From: Janthinobacterium sp. 1_2014MBL_MicDiv
GTDB lineage: Bacteria > Pseudomonadota > Gammaproteobacteria > Burkholderiales > Burkholderiaceae_D
Length of the DNA stretch: 64,000 nucleotides
Assembly: GCF_001865675.1 (NCBI RefSeq)
Contig: NZ_CP011319.1
Span: 3,596,001-3,660,000, forward strand
Reading direction: 5' to 3'
The notes under the pieces were generated by a model, which worked only from the letters and a program-made list of their open reading frames with translations, had not been told where the DNA came from and made no database searches. Each line of letters opens with the position of its first letter. Positions within the stretch are counted from its first letter, which is position 1. The position numbers and the translations under genes are program-made. Positions 53,471-62,845 of this stretch are shown here, one piece after another.

Positions 53471-55867
53471 CTAGAACCGCCACCGCGCCGTCATGCGCAG
53501 CGCCCGGGGCGAACCGGGCGCGATGTTGTCGTTGCTGTGGGCGGAGGCGACATATTTTTTATTGAACAGGTTTTCCACATTCAGCTGCAGCTGGAAAGGA
53601 CCTGGCGGCTTGAAGTACACGGCGCCGTCGAAGCGCGTAAAGCCGGGCAACGCCACCGTGTTGGAGACGGAGGCGAACACGGCGCTGCGGGCGATCACGC
53701 CCAGCGCGGCGCCCCAGGCCGGCGAAAAATCGTAGCGGTTCCACAGTGACAGGCTGTGCCTGGGCACGTGCGCCACCGTGGCCCCTTCCAGGGCAGTGGC
53801 CGATTGCGTGGCCGTCAGCACGGCGCGCTGCCACGCATAGCCGCCGGCGATGCTCCAGCCAGCTTGGACCTTGCCGTTGACTTCCAGTTCCAGGCCTTCG
53901 CTGCGCTGGCCGTCAACCAGCATGGCCCGCGTCGCGTCCGAGGGGTCGGTGACGGCGACATTGCTGCGCTCGAGCCGGTACAGTGCCGCGCTGGCCGTCA
54001 AGGCCGGCGTGACATCCCACTTGGCGCCCAGTTCCACGTTGCGGAAGCGCTCCGGCTCGAACACGGCGTTACTGGGCGTTAACGACGCCAGCTGTTCGCC
54101 CGCGCGCGGCAGGAAGGACTGGCTCGCGCTCGCATACAGCGACAGCGCGGGAAACGGTTGATAAATGAGGGCGGCGCGCGGCGACCACGGCGTATCCGCG
54201 CGGGCGATGCGCGCGCCATTGCGGCGGTTGACGAAGTCGACGGCAAAACGCTCGTAGCGCAATCCCGCCACGGCCTGCCATTGCGGGTTGAAGCGCAGCT
54301 GGTCTTGCAGGTAGATGGCGGCCGTGTCCGCCACGCCGTGGTTGTCGGCATCCGTGGCGCTGGGACGGAAGGTCACGGGCAAGTCCGTCACCGGGTGCGC
54401 CGTGGGCAGGCTGATGTGCGTGACGTTGTCGCCCAGTGTCGTGAAATAGCCGGTGTTGCGCAGATTGTCCGTCGTCTGGCGGCCCAGTTCCAGGCCCGCC
54501 GTCAGCCGGTGCCGCAGTGCGCCCGCCCTCACGGTCCATTCCACGTCCGTCTGGTTGAACAGGTTGCGCCGCACGGTGGCGCTGTTGTAGGCCAGCACGG
54601 TTACGCTGGCACCATCCGCGCTGACGGGACCGGGAAAGGCATTCTGGTACAGCTTGTCGTAATCGGCCAGGCGTGTGCGGTTGCGCACGCTTGCACCGCC
54701 GCCCAGGTCATGCTCGATGGATACGCCCAGCGCGTCGATGTAGGCCCACGACGGGCTGCTGCCGGCGATGCCGAAAAAAGTGGACGGGGCCGTCTCGAAC
54801 GGCCGCCCCTGGTAAGAAGGCACGCCCCGGTCCGTCACGCGGTCGTCGCGAAAGCGTTCATAGCTGGCCACTACGCTGGTGCGCGGCGACAGACGCCAGG
54901 CCACGACGGGGTTGATGGCGCTGCGGCGCACGTTGACGCCCTGGCGAAACGAATCGCTGTCTTCCGCCATGGCATTGACGCGCACGGCCACCTCGCTGCC
55001 GAACGCGTGCTGCAAGTCCAGCGCCGCGCGCCGGTTGCGCCAGGCGCCCAGGCTCACGCTCGCTTCGCCATCATTGATCCATTGCGGCTGCTTGGTGGCG
55101 CGGTTGATGACGCCACCGCCGCCGCCGCGACCAAAGACCATGGCGTTCGGTCCCTTGATGGCTTCGACCCGTTCGATATTGTAGAAATCGCGATAGTACT
55201 GCACGTCATCGCGCATGCCATCGAGATAGAAGTCCGACGTCGAACTGTTGCCGCGCATCACGGCCGTATCGCGGTTGCCCTCGCCTGCCGCCGTGCCCAC
55301 GCCCGGCATGTAGCGCATGGCGTCGGCCAGCGTGCGCATGTCCTGGTCGCGTATCAGTTCGCCGCTGACGACGCTGATGGCTTGCGGCGTGTCGCGCAAG
55401 GCCGTGTCGTTGCGATGCGCGGCGGCCGAGCCGGCGCGGCGGTAGCCGTCATCATTGCCTCCCTGCACGGTGACGGGCGCCAGCACTTGCAGGCCGGCCC
55501 CGACTCCATCGAGGTCGGTGCGCAGGGGCGCGGGCGCCAGGCGGACGATGTAGCTGCCATCGGGCAATTGCACGGCCACCAGGCCTGTGCCCGCCAGCAA
55601 TTGCTGCAAGCCCTGGCCCGTGGCCACGGTGGCGTTCAAGCCGGCGCTGCGTTTGCCCTGCGTCAAGCCGCCTTCGGCCGACAGCAGGATTCCCGCCTGG
55701 CCCGCGAACTGGCGCAAGGCCTGGCCCAGCGGCGCGGCGGCGATGCGGAAGCTGCGCAGCGTCTCTTCCGCCGCCGGCGCCATGGCAGGCGCGGCCAGCA
55801 GCGCGACGGCCACGGACAGCGGCAGCAGGCGGCGGGCAAACGGCAGATAGATGGGCGACAGCGGCAC
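53471..55867 (-). CDS. FecA-type TonB receptor with signalling (STN) domain
   Basis: Outer-membrane siderophore receptor of 798 aa that both transports and signals. A GTG start at 55867 (AAGGA five bases upstream) gives a good signal peptide; an upstream TTG is less likely. After the leader a secretin/TonB N-terminal domain (residues about 33-110, LRSFRIAAAPLGQALRQFAGQAG...VQLPDGSYIVR) contacts the FecR protein encoded upstream. The plug (LRDTPQAISVVSGELIRDQD, FGRGGGGGVINRATK) and barrel follow, ending in F. It is third in the fecI-fecR-receptor operon. Confidence 0.94.
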   Translation of the reverse strand: MPLSPIYLPFARRLLPLSVAVALLAAPAMAPAAEETLRSFRIAAAPLGQALRQFAGQAGILLSAEGGLTQGKRSAGLNATVATGQGLQQLLAGTGLVAVQLPDGSYIVRLAPAPLRTDLDGVGAGLQVLAPVTVQGGNDDGYRRAGSAAAHRNDTALRDTPQAISVVSGELIRDQDMRTLADAMRYMPGVGTAAGEGNRDTAVMRGNSSTSDFYLDGMRDDVQYYRDFYNIERVEAIKGPNAMVFGRGGGGGVINRATKQPQWINDGEASVSLGAWRNRRAALDLQHAFGSEVAVRVNAMAEDSDSFRQGVNVRRSAINPVVAWRLSPRTSVVASYERFRDDRVTDRGVPSYQGRPFETAPSTFFGIAGSSPSWAYIDALGVSIEHDLGGGASVRNRTRLADYDKLYQNAFPGPVSADGASVTVLAYNSATVRRNLFNQTDVEWTVRAGALRHRLTAGLELGRQTTDNLRNTGYFTTLGDNVTHISLPTAHPVTDLPVTFRPSATDADNHGVADTAAIYLQDQLRFNPQWQAVAGLRYERFAVDFVNRRNGARIARADTPWSPRAALIYQPFPALSLYASASQSFLPRAGEQLASLTPSNAVFEPERFRNVELGAKWDVTPALTASAALYRLERSNVAVTDPSDATRAMLVDGQRSEGLELEVNGKVQAGWSIAGGYAWQRAVLTATQSATALEGATVAHVPRHSLSLWNRYDFSPAWGAALGVIARSAVFASVSNTVALPGFTRFDGAVYFKPPGPFQLQLNVENLFNKKYVASAHSNDNIAPGSPRALRMTARWRF

Positions 55868-55950
55868 GGCATTCCTTATTGAAGTTGAGCAAGCTACTTC
55901 TACTTTGCCAAACAACTTTTCAAAAGGGGAACCGCATCTGGAAAAATATT

Positions 55951-56961
55951 TTATTTATTCTGCGGCAAGGGTTCGACGGTGACCCACCAGTCATGCAGGC
56001 GATGAATTCTGACCGGCAAGGTCGCCTCCAGCGCGGCCAGGATGCGGTCCGTGTCGGCCAGCGGATAGCTGCCCACGAGGCGCAGGTGCGCCACTTCCGG
56101 TGCGCAACCCAGGTGGCCGCGCCGGTAGCGCGACAGTTGCGCGAGGAAATCGTCGAGCCGCATCTGCTCGGGCTGCAAGCGGTACTCGATCCAGGCGGCC
56201 GCATTCGGGTCGACGGCGAACGGTTCGCCGATAACGCCGTCGCCAAAGCGGCATTGCTGGCCCGCCGGCACGATGCGCGGCGCACCGCCGTCGCGCGGCG
56301 CCACCTCGACGCGTCCCTCGTAGACGGCCAGCAAGGTGGTATCGCCCTGCGGCTGCACGCTGAAGCGCGTGCCCAGCGCGCGCAGGCGGCCGTGCACGGT
56401 GTCGACCACCAGCGCACGCGCCTGCTGCCGGCTGTCGCGCGCGGAAACGATATAGATTTCCCCCTCATGCAGGGCGATGCGGCGCAGATTGTCGCCATAA
56501 TCGACATCGAGGGCCGTCGCCGTGTTCAGCCACAATTGCGAACCGTCGGCCAGCGCCAGCTGGCGCACGCTGCCAATGGCCGTTTTTTCAGTCGCGTTCA
56601 GGCTGGCCACCCAGCTGCGCGTGTCGCGCCGCAGCAGCATGGCGCCGCCCAGTCCCGCCGTCAGGCACAGCGCCAGCAAGCCCTTCACGAGGCTGCGGCG
56701 CTGGGCGTCGTTCTGGCGCGGGCCCGCATCGTCGAGCGCCTGGCGCGCCGCTTCGCCAGGCAGCTGGCGAAATTCGGCGCTGACGGCTTCCACCCTGCGC
56801 CAGGCGGCGCGGTGGACGGCAGACATGGCATGCCAGCGCTCCCACTCTTGCTGGTCAGCATGGCTGGCGTCTTCGCCGCGCAGCACGGCGAACCACTCGG
56901 CCGCTTCCTGCAGGATGGCGTAGTCGGCGGATGGCTGCGCCTGAGCGGGTTCAGGTGCCAT
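55951..56961 (-). CDS. FecR-family transmembrane anti-sigma regulator
   Basis: Protein of 336 aa relaying the receptor signal to the ECF sigma factor. An N-terminal cytoplasmic domain (residues 12-70; AAEWFAVLRGEDASHADQQEWERWH), one membrane helix (about 94-110, KGLLALCLTAGLGGAMLL), and a periplasmic FecR domain with GSVRQLALADGSQLWLNTATALDVDY and the HGRLRALGTRFSV block. It overlaps fecI by 11 bp, so coupled. The receptor STN domain is its expected partner. Confidence 0.93.
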   Translation of the reverse strand: MAPEPAQAQPSADYAILQEAAEWFAVLRGEDASHADQQEWERWHAMSAVHRAAWRRVEAVSAEFRQLPGEAARQALDDAGPRQNDAQRRSLVKGLLALCLTAGLGGAMLLRRDTRSWVASLNATEKTAIGSVRQLALADGSQLWLNTATALDVDYGDNLRRIALHEGEIYIVSARDSRQQARALVVDTVHGRLRALGTRFSVQPQGDTTLLAVYEGRVEVAPRDGGAPRIVPAGQQCRFGDGVIGEPFAVDPNAAAWIEYRLQPEQMRLDDFLAQLSRYRRGHLGCAPEVAHLRLVGSYPLADTDRILAALEATLPVRIHRLHDWWVTVEPLPQNK

Positions 56962-57463
56962 CGTCCATGCACAGCATGCATTGCAGCATGGCTTGCGCCA
57001 TATACTTTTTCACCATGCGCTCGGACACTTCCAGCTGGCCGGCGATCTGCGCATAAGTAAGGCCATCCATCTGCGCCAGCAGAAACGCCTGGCGCGCACG
57101 CGGCGACAGCGTGTCGAGCATGGCGTCGATGCGGCACAGGGTTTCGACGACGAGCGCCCGCTCCTCGGGCGACGGCGCCGTCAGCTCGGGCCGGCTGGCG
57201 AGGGCGGCCAGGAACGTGCGCTCCAGGGTCAGGCGGCGCCAGTGATTGACGAGCAAGCCATTGGCGACCGTGCTCAGGTAGGCACGCGGTTCGCGCAGGC
57301 TGTCGGCCGACTGCGTGGCCAGCATGCGCACGAAGGTGTCTTGCGCCAGGTCCGCCGCACCGTCGCGGCAACCGAGCTTGCGCCATAGCCAGTTATACAG
57401 CCAGCCATGATGGCTACTGTACAGGTCACTGAAAACGTCGAGGGAGGGAGAAATGGTGGACAC
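56951..57463 (-). CDS. ECF sigma factor of the FecI type
   Basis: Sigma factor of 170 aa directing transcription of the receptor genes. Region 2 (GWLYNWLWRKLGCRDGAADLAQDTFVRML) and region 4 (LSPRARQAFLLAQMDGLTYAQIAGQLEVSERMVKKYMAQAM) are complete. The frame is open another 90 bp upstream, but that segment contains the Fur-controlled promoter, so I use GTG 57463; this gives a normal family length. It starts an operon with fecR and the receptor. Confidence 0.88.
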   Translation of the reverse strand: MSTISPSLDVFSDLYSSHHGWLYNWLWRKLGCRDGAADLAQDTFVRMLATQSADSLREPRAYLSTVANGLLVNHWRRLTLERTFLAALASRPELTAPSPEERALVVETLCRIDAMLDTLSPRARQAFLLAQMDGLTYAQIAGQLEVSERMVKKYMAQAMLQCMLCMDDGT

Positions 57464-57529
57464 GGGCAAACAAACAAAGGGGCTGCCAAACTTGCCGGTC
57501 AAGTGGGTCAGCACTGCATCATGATCACG

Positions 57530-57574
57530 AATGAGAATGATTTTCATTTTCACACAATTTCACGACGATGTAAA
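57530..57574 (-). promoter_or_regulatory. Fur-regulated promoter of fecI
   Basis: Minus strand: TTTACA (57574-57569), 17 bp, GAAAAT (57551-57546), with a Fur box AATGAGAATGATTTTCATTTT (57530-57550 on the plus strand) covering the -10 and start site. Confidence 0.72.
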
Positions 57575-57650
57575 TTATCAAGACGTCATCTGCAGCATGC
57601 CGGGGCGCGAACCGCGCCTTCCGCGCAACAGCTGGCCACCCTGCCATCAT

Positions 57651-57679
57651 TTGCGAATGATTCTCGTTTGCGTTAAAAT
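57651..57679 (+). promoter_or_regulatory. Fur-regulated promoter of the PepSY reductase gene
   Basis: TTGCGA (57651-57656), 17 bp, TAAAAT (57674-57679). A Fur-like box GCGAATGATTCTCGTTTGC (57653-57671) fills the spacer. It is divergent from the fecI promoter 77 bp away. Confidence 0.7.
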
Positions 57680-57718
57680 GCCAGCCTTCCACCATCGTCC
57701 CTGCCATGCCTGACGCCC

Positions 57719-60280
57719 ATGGCTGCACTATCGAAAGCCGCCATGACCTCCTCTTCCTCCCTGCCCCAGCCGCAACTGCGCGCCGCTGCCGACGATGCGC
57801 AGGACGCCAGCCAGGCCAGCCAGGCGCCCGCCGCCAGCGCGAAACGGCGCGCATGGCACTGGAGCTGGAAGCAGGTGTGGTTTCAATTGCACTGGTTTAT
57901 CGGCATCACGGCCGGTACGGTGCTGGTGATCATCGGCTTGAGCGGCGCCACGCTGGCCTTCAAGGATGAATTGCTGGACCTCATGAACCCTGGCGTGCGC
58001 CATGTCGCCGTGGAAACGCGCGCGCCGCTGACGCCGGCCCAGCTGGGCCGCCTCGCCGAGACGGAACACGGCCAGCGCGTCGCCTCGATCACCATGTATG
58101 CGGAAGCGGGCGCGGCTCCCCGTTTGTTCTTCGCGCCGAAGAACGGCCAGCGGCGCGGCGAGTCCATTTACGTCCATCCGTACACGGGCGCGACGCAGCC
58201 GGCGCTGGTGGGCGCGGGCTTTTTCGAGTGGACGGAATCGCTGCACCGCTGGCTGCTGCTGCCGCGCGATCCGGGCCGCCAGGTGGCGGGCGCGCTGGCC
58301 CTGTGCCTGCTGGGCCTGGCCTTGTCCGGCCTGTACTTGCGCTGGCCGCGCCGACCGCTGGACTGGCGCACCTGGCTGACCTTCGATCCGGCCCTGAAAG
58401 GCCGCTCCTTCCTGTGGAATCTGCATGCCGTGGCCGGCACCTGGTGCCTGGTCGTGTATGTGGCGCTGACCCTGACGGGCATCTACTGGAGCTACGACGT
58501 GGTGCGCGACCATGTCGACGCCTGGGCCGGCAAGCCGCCCCGCGTGGCGCAGGCGCCGGCGAAAAAGGGACCGGCCAGGGAGAAAAAAGACATGCCCGCC
58601 GTCGACATCGGCCTGGCCTGGAGCACCTTCCAGCAACACGCCGCCGGCTGGACCCTGGCCAGCGTGCGCCTGCCCACGCGCGCCGGCGACGCCGTGCAAT
58701 TCACGTGGCTGGCCAGCGACGCGCCGCACGAGCGGGCGCGCAGCCGCCTGTCCATTTCCCCGGCCGACGGCACGATCACGAAAAACGAGCCGTACAGCCA
58801 GCAGGCGCTGGGTGCGCGCCTCGTCAACATCATTTATCCGCTGCACATGGGCACGTATTTTGGCTTGCCGGGCCGCATCATCGTCACCTTGGCCAGCCTC
58901 GGCCTGCCCCTGTTCGCCATCACGGGCTGGATGCTGTACCTGGGCCGCCGCAAGGCCAAGCGGGCCGTGCAGGCGCAGCGCGCCATGCTGGGCGCCGGCG
59001 CGCCAGGCAAGGCGAACACGGGCCTGCCCACGCTGGTGGCCTACGCCAGCCAGTCGGGCCAGGCCGAGCGCCTGGCGCTGGAAAGCGCGCGCGCCCTGCA
59101 GCAGGCGGGCGTGGCCGTCGACGTGCAATCGCTCGACCAGCTCGATCCCGCGCAATTGCGCCAGTATGAACGGGCCCTGATCGTCGCCAGCACCTTTGGC
59201 GAAGGCGAAGCGCCGGACGGCACGCGCCGCTTCGCGCGTCTGCTGCGGCAAACGGCGGGCTCGCCGCTGGCGGGCCTGGAATTCGGCATGCTGGCCCTGG
59301 GCGACCGCCATTACAGCGCCTTCTGCGGCTTTGGCCACGCGCTGGACCAGCAGCTGCGCGCGCTGGGCGCCACTGCCCTATTCCCCCTGATCGAAGTGGA
59401 CAAGCACGACGCGCAAGCGCTGGCCGACTGGTCCAACGCGCTGGCCCGCTGCAGCGGCAGTGCCATCGACGCCATCGGCGTGCAGGAAGCCGCCTCGTAT
59501 GACGAGTGGCGCCTGGTGCGCCGCGTGCTGCTCAACCCGGGCAGCCTGGGCGGCGAACTGCATGAAATCACGTTGACGGGCCCGGCCGGCGCCAGCTGGG
59601 AAGCGGGCGCGCTGGCGGAAATCATTCCTTGCAATGCAGATGGCAGCGATGGCGACGCGCAGGCTGCGCCGCATGCGCCGCGCAGCTACTCGCTGGCCTC
59701 GCTGCCGCAGGATGGCGAACTGCAATTGCTGGTGCGCCAGGAACGCCATGCGGGCGCGGCCAACGAGGGCCATGGCCTGGCCTCCGGCTGGCTGACGCGC
59801 TTCGCGCCGCTGGATGGCCCCATCCGCCTGCGCCTGCAAGCCAACCCCGCCTTCGCCCCGGCCCTGGCGGATGTGCCCTGCATCTATATCGGCAACGGTT
59901 CCGGACTGGCCGGCCTGCGTTCGCACTTGCGCGCGCGCAAGCAGGCGGGGCTGGCCCGCAACTGGCTGCTGTTCGGCGAGCGCCAGCAAGCCGTCGACAG
60001 CATCTGCGCCGCCGAGCTGGAAGGCTGGCTGCGGGACGGCCACCTGGCGCGCCTGGACCGCGTCTTTTCGCGCGATGACCAGCGCGAGTACGTGCAAGAC
60101 CGCCTGCGCGCCAGCACGGATGACTTGCGCGCGTGGCTGGAACAGGGCGCCATCGTCTACGTGTGCGGCAGCCTGCACGGCATGGCGGCAGGAATCGATG
60201 CTGTGCTGCAAGAAATTCTGGGCCAGGATGGCGTCGACGCCCTGATGATGGCCGGGCGCTACCGCCGCGACGTGTATTGA
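57719..60280 (+). CDS. PepSY-flavodoxin-FNR membrane reductase (ferric-siderophore reductase-like)
   Basis: Electron-transfer protein of 853 aa. An N-terminal PepSY-type membrane region carries four helices (about 59-80, 187-208, 236-258, 386-407) with conserved His such as HWF, ESLHRW and NLHAVAG, probably haem ligands. Then a flavodoxin domain (TLVAYASQSGQAERLALESA, about 438-457) and a CysJ-like FAD/NADP region (RSYSLAS; CIYIGNGSGLAGLRSHLRARK; FVCGSLHGMA-like VYVCGSLHGMA). This combination moves electrons from NADPH across the membrane and is associated with iron release from siderophores. The Fur-box promoter and divergent fec operon support that role. Either the first or ninth codon may be the start. 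Confidence 0.87.
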   Translation: MAALSKAAMTSSSSLPQPQLRAAADDAQDASQASQAPAASAKRRAWHWSWKQVWFQLHWFIGITAGTVLVIIGLSGATLAFKDELLDLMNPGVRHVAVETRAPLTPAQLGRLAETEHGQRVASITMYAEAGAAPRLFFAPKNGQRRGESIYVHPYTGATQPALVGAGFFEWTESLHRWLLLPRDPGRQVAGALALCLLGLALSGLYLRWPRRPLDWRTWLTFDPALKGRSFLWNLHAVAGTWCLVVYVALTLTGIYWSYDVVRDHVDAWAGKPPRVAQAPAKKGPAREKKDMPAVDIGLAWSTFQQHAAGWTLASVRLPTRAGDAVQFTWLASDAPHERARSRLSISPADGTITKNEPYSQQALGARLVNIIYPLHMGTYFGLPGRIIVTLASLGLPLFAITGWMLYLGRRKAKRAVQAQRAMLGAGAPGKANTGLPTLVAYASQSGQAERLALESARALQQAGVAVDVQSLDQLDPAQLRQYERALIVASTFGEGEAPDGTRRFARLLRQTAGSPLAGLEFGMLALGDRHYSAFCGFGHALDQQLRALGATALFPLIEVDKHDAQALADWSNALARCSGSAIDAIGVQEAASYDEWRLVRRVLLNPGSLGGELHEITLTGPAGASWEAGALAEIIPCNADGSDGDAQAAPHAPRSYSLASLPQDGELQLLVRQERHAGAANEGHGLASGWLTRFAPLDGPIRLRLQANPAFAPALADVPCIYIGNGSGLAGLRSHLRARKQAGLARNWLLFGERQQAVDSICAAELEGWLRDGHLARLDRVFSRDDQREYVQDRLRASTDDLRAWLEQGAIVYVCGSLHGMAAGIDAVLQEILGQDGVDALMMAGRYRRDVY

Positions 60281-60408
60281 GCCAGCACAAGGCGGTGGCC
60301 GGACCGCCCGCCAGTGTGGTCCGGCGCACAGTCAGGGCCAGCCATCGGCATACAGTGGGGGCATGGCGGCAGGTGCGCCGCCCCCACTCCCTGTCTGCGA
60401 GGTCTCCC

Positions 60409-60594
60409 ATGAAAAACCCCTGGATGAGCATGTACCTGAGCGCCGCCAACCGCATCGCCAACACGGCGCGCGGTCACGCCACGGCGGCCGTCAAGCGCGA
60501 AGCGGCGAAAAATACCCGGCAATTGACGCAAGTGTGGTTCGATTCCTTCCTGCCGGCTGCAGGCAAGCCGCGCCGCGGCCGCAAGGCCAAATAG
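60409..60594 (+). CDS. Small basic unknown protein
   Basis: Protein of 61 aa with GAGGT before the ATG. The sequence (MSMYLSAANRIANTARGHATAAV, then KNTRQLTQVWFDSF) has a helical, Ala/Arg-rich character and a basic tail (GKPRRGRKAK). It has some resemblance to short phasin- or nucleoid-associated-like helices, but I cannot name a family. It follows the reductase gene by 128 bp. Confidence 0.5.
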   Translation: MKNPWMSMYLSAANRIANTARGHATAAVKREAAKNTRQLTQVWFDSFLPAAGKPRRGRKAK

Positions 60595-60792
60595 CGCTCA
60601 AGCAAGCCACGCCGGCGGGCAGCTTGATGCAGTGCGTCACAGCAATTAGTTGAACTTTCAATCAAGTGAACTAAACTGCAAGCATGGTGATACGTAAGGC
60701 GTACGCAGTCAAAATACGTCGCCGGCTACGTAAATGGAGTGACCGGCAGGCGCCGCATCCCCGCGCCGCCGCCGGGACACCGGGAGACGATC

Positions 60793-60948
60793 ATGTTGAC
60801 GCTCAAAGTGCTGGCCTGCCTTGCCCTGTCGGCCCTGTTGCTGGTCCCCCTCGTGCTCAGGGATGCCATGCAGACGTCGGCAGTGCAACAGCTGCAGGTG
60901 CCCAATGTGGATGCACAAGGCATGTTTGCCCACTGGCCCAGGCACTAA
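60793..60948 (+). CDS. Short membrane-anchored peptide
   Basis: Predicted 51-aa protein with a single hydrophobic helix (VLACLALSALLLVPLVL, residues 6-22) and a short soluble tail. GGGAG lies four bases before the ATG. The family is unknown. The ribosome site and helix support a real small membrane protein, but a spurious frame cannot be excluded. Confidence 0.42.
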   Translation: MLTLKVLACLALSALLLVPLVLRDAMQTSAVQQLQVPNVDAQGMFAHWPRH

Positions 60949-61178
60949 AAGGACGTGCGGCTGAGATACGCGCGGCTGAGAAAACACCGCTGGCCGCGTT
61001 GCCTTGACTTGCCGTACTAGCGTACTGCCTGCGTCAAGGACGCCTTGCCAGCCGCGTTTTTCAGCGGCGCTCGCTCGTGGCTTGCCTCTTTTTAAAAGCC
61101 GTTTTTTTGCGGGTGGGGATGTGCTCCCCCTCTCATTTATTTTCTCCGTCTTTCCCGCATCCCCTCTTCATCACATTT

Positions 61179-61192
61179 TTGATCCAGATCAT
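61179..61192 (+). promoter_or_regulatory. FNR-like box upstream of the bacteriohemerythrin gene
   Basis: TTGATCCAGATCAT matches TTGAT-N4-ATCAA at nine of ten half-site bases. It lies in the 319-bp gap 60949-61267, 76 bp before the hemerythrin ATG. The gap also holds a small GC hairpin (GCCGC/GCGGC near 61050) and GGGG/CCCC pair near 61120; I see no gene in it. Confidence 0.55.
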
Positions 61193-61267
61193 GGATTTCC
61201 ACCTTCGCTGCGTCCACACTGGAACAGTCCGCCTTGCATCGCAACGGACTTAACCGGGAGTATCGGC

Positions 61268-61666
61268 ATGGGAAAATCGCACTGGAAGGATGAGATGGCG
61301 CTGGGCGTGCCCGCCATCGACGAGGCGCACGAAGCGCTGTTTGCGGAACTGGCGCGGCTGGCGCACCTGAGCGACCAGCACTTCAGCGTGGCGTTCCGCG
61401 AGCTGATCGCGGCCGTCGAGCGCGATTTCCGCGAGGAAGAGGATTTGATGGAGCAGATCGGTTTTCCCTCGCTGGCGAACCACCGCGAACAGCATGCGCG
61501 CGTGCTCAGCGGCTTGCACCATGCGTGGGCCGCCGTCGACGAGGGCGACCTGGCACAGGGACGCCATGCGCTGTCGCTATTGCCGCAATGGCTGATCTTT
61601 CACCAGGCCACCATGGACCTGGCCCTGGCGGCGGCGCTGGAACTCGTGCAGCGCCAGCCGCAATGA
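61268..61666 (+). CDS. Bacteriohemerythrin with one histidine ligand replaced
   Basis: Di-iron oxygen-binding four-helix protein of 132 aa. Family ligands at H21 (IDEAHEALF), E57, H72 and H76 (LANHREQHARV), H112 and D117 (FHQATMD) are present at the standard spacing. The fifth-histidine position (normally H in HFxxEExLM) is D53 in RDFREEEDLM. A GGGAG site precedes the ATG. An FNR-like box lies upstream. It may bind or sense oxygen, NO or iron, with changed di-iron chemistry. It ends exactly against the convergent next gene. Confidence 0.88.
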   Translation: MGKSHWKDEMALGVPAIDEAHEALFAELARLAHLSDQHFSVAFRELIAAVERDFREEEDLMEQIGFPSLANHREQHARVLSGLHHAWAAVDEGDLAQGRHALSLLPQWLIFHQATMDLALAAALELVQRQPQ

Positions 61667-62536
61667 CTACAGCAGCAGGACCGTGGCCTGCTCGGGCAAG
61701 ACGACGCGGTAATGGCCTGGATATTTATCCTCGCCATCGAAGATCTTGCAAAACACGGGCGCGTTGATATCGTTGACGGCCGGCTCGTTCATGGGCAAGG
61801 TGGCGATCAGCTGCTCCCCATCCATCAGGTGCAGTGCACCGCCCCGCTCGGCCGCGCAAAAAGCCAGCGACTGCACTTCGCTGGCGAACGGCCGCTTGTA
61901 CCACGGCGTGATGGCGCGCACGGCGCGCCGCGCGTCCCGCAACACCTGGCCGACGCGCGTCACGTTCCATGCGTCGCGCGCGACGGCAGGCTGGATCACG
62001 ATGTTCGCCGTCAACTCGCCCCTGCCCTTATTCACCAGGAAACTGCCATCCTGCGCGGCGATATCGTCGTTGAGGGGCACGACGAACACCCCGCCTTCGG
62101 CGACCTTGATCGGCAGCGGCGCGCCATTGCCCACCAGGGCCACGCGCACGTCGTCGATGGTCGCGCTCAGCTTGGCGGGAATCAGGCGCAGGGCCATGAC
62201 CACGCTGCCGCTCGACACTTGCCACACTTTCCTGGCCGTCTGATAACTGTCCCGGTACGCCATGAAGCGCACGCGCGGCGCCTTCGCATCGCTATTGGCC
62301 GTGATCGTCACCGTTTGCGAGGGCAAGGCTTCCACGGCCGGGACTGGCGCCGGCACCGCGGCGGGATCGGTCGCCGGCATAGGCGCCGCGACTGCGGCGG
62401 GCACAGGCTCGGCCACGGCGGGCGGCACGCTGGCACTGTGCTGCGGCGCGGAAACCGCCGGCGGCGGCGCGAGCTCCTGGGCCTGGCCCAGCGAGACGAC
62501 ACACAACCATCCTGCACAGGCTATCCATGTACGCAT
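61667..62536 (-). CDS. Exported Pro/Ala-rich protein of unknown function
   Basis: Protein of 289 aa with a signal peptide (ACAGWLCVVSLGQAQ), then a long proline/alanine/valine-rich linker (residues 21-72) and a folded domain to the end (SSGSVVMALRLIPAKLSATIDD; ITPWYKRPFASEVQSLAFCAAE; APVFCKIFDGEDKYPGHYRVVLP). Low-complexity linkers of this kind tether periplasmic domains near the envelope. I do not recognise the domain. It converges on the hemerythrin gene with no gap. Confidence 0.68.
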   Translation of the reverse strand: MRTWIACAGWLCVVSLGQAQELAPPPAVSAPQHSASVPPAVAEPVPAAVAAPMPATDPAAVPAPVPAVEALPSQTVTITANSDAKAPRVRFMAYRDSYQTARKVWQVSSGSVVMALRLIPAKLSATIDDVRVALVGNGAPLPIKVAEGGVFVVPLNDDIAAQDGSFLVNKGRGELTANIVIQPAVARDAWNVTRVGQVLRDARRAVRAITPWYKRPFASEVQSLAFCAAERGGALHLMDGEQLIATLPMNEPAVNDINAPVFCKIFDGEDKYPGHYRVVLPEQATVLLL

Positions 62537-62640
62537 GCATTTCTTTCATTAAGGAAAATATTTTGTCAGCGCCTGCATTATCGCAGAAGCCCCGCCAACG
62601 CGCCGCTACCGGCCCGCATGCACTCTCTTGGTGCACACGC

Positions 62641-62686
62641 TTGATTATTTGGCAAATACCACTTATATTGATAATGATTCTTATTC
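62641..62686 (+). promoter_or_regulatory. Fur-regulated promoter of the last TonB receptor
   Basis: TTGATT (62641-62646), 17 bp, TATATT (62664-62669), overlapped by TTGATAATGATTCTTATTC (62668-62686), a close Fur box. The remaining 309-bp interval 62537-62845 shows nothing else. Confidence 0.85.
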
Positions 62687-62845
62687 ACGAATCGTGACAG
62701 GAATCATGCACGTCCTTTCCACCGCCATGCGCGGTGGAACTGCTATCCAAGCCAGATTCCGGGCCAGCGTCATGCCATCCCCCCAGCTACTGCGCACCTC
62801 GCCAGACGAGATAGGAACACCCACGACTAAAAATATTCCAGGAAA

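Noticed and set aside
51103..55882. Long + strand frames opposite both TonB receptors
   Set aside because: The receptors show signal peptides, plug motifs and terminal Phe; the opposite frames have none.
57464..57553. N-terminal extension of the ECF sigma factor
   Set aside because: This segment holds the Fur box and promoter, and family members start near the chosen GTG.
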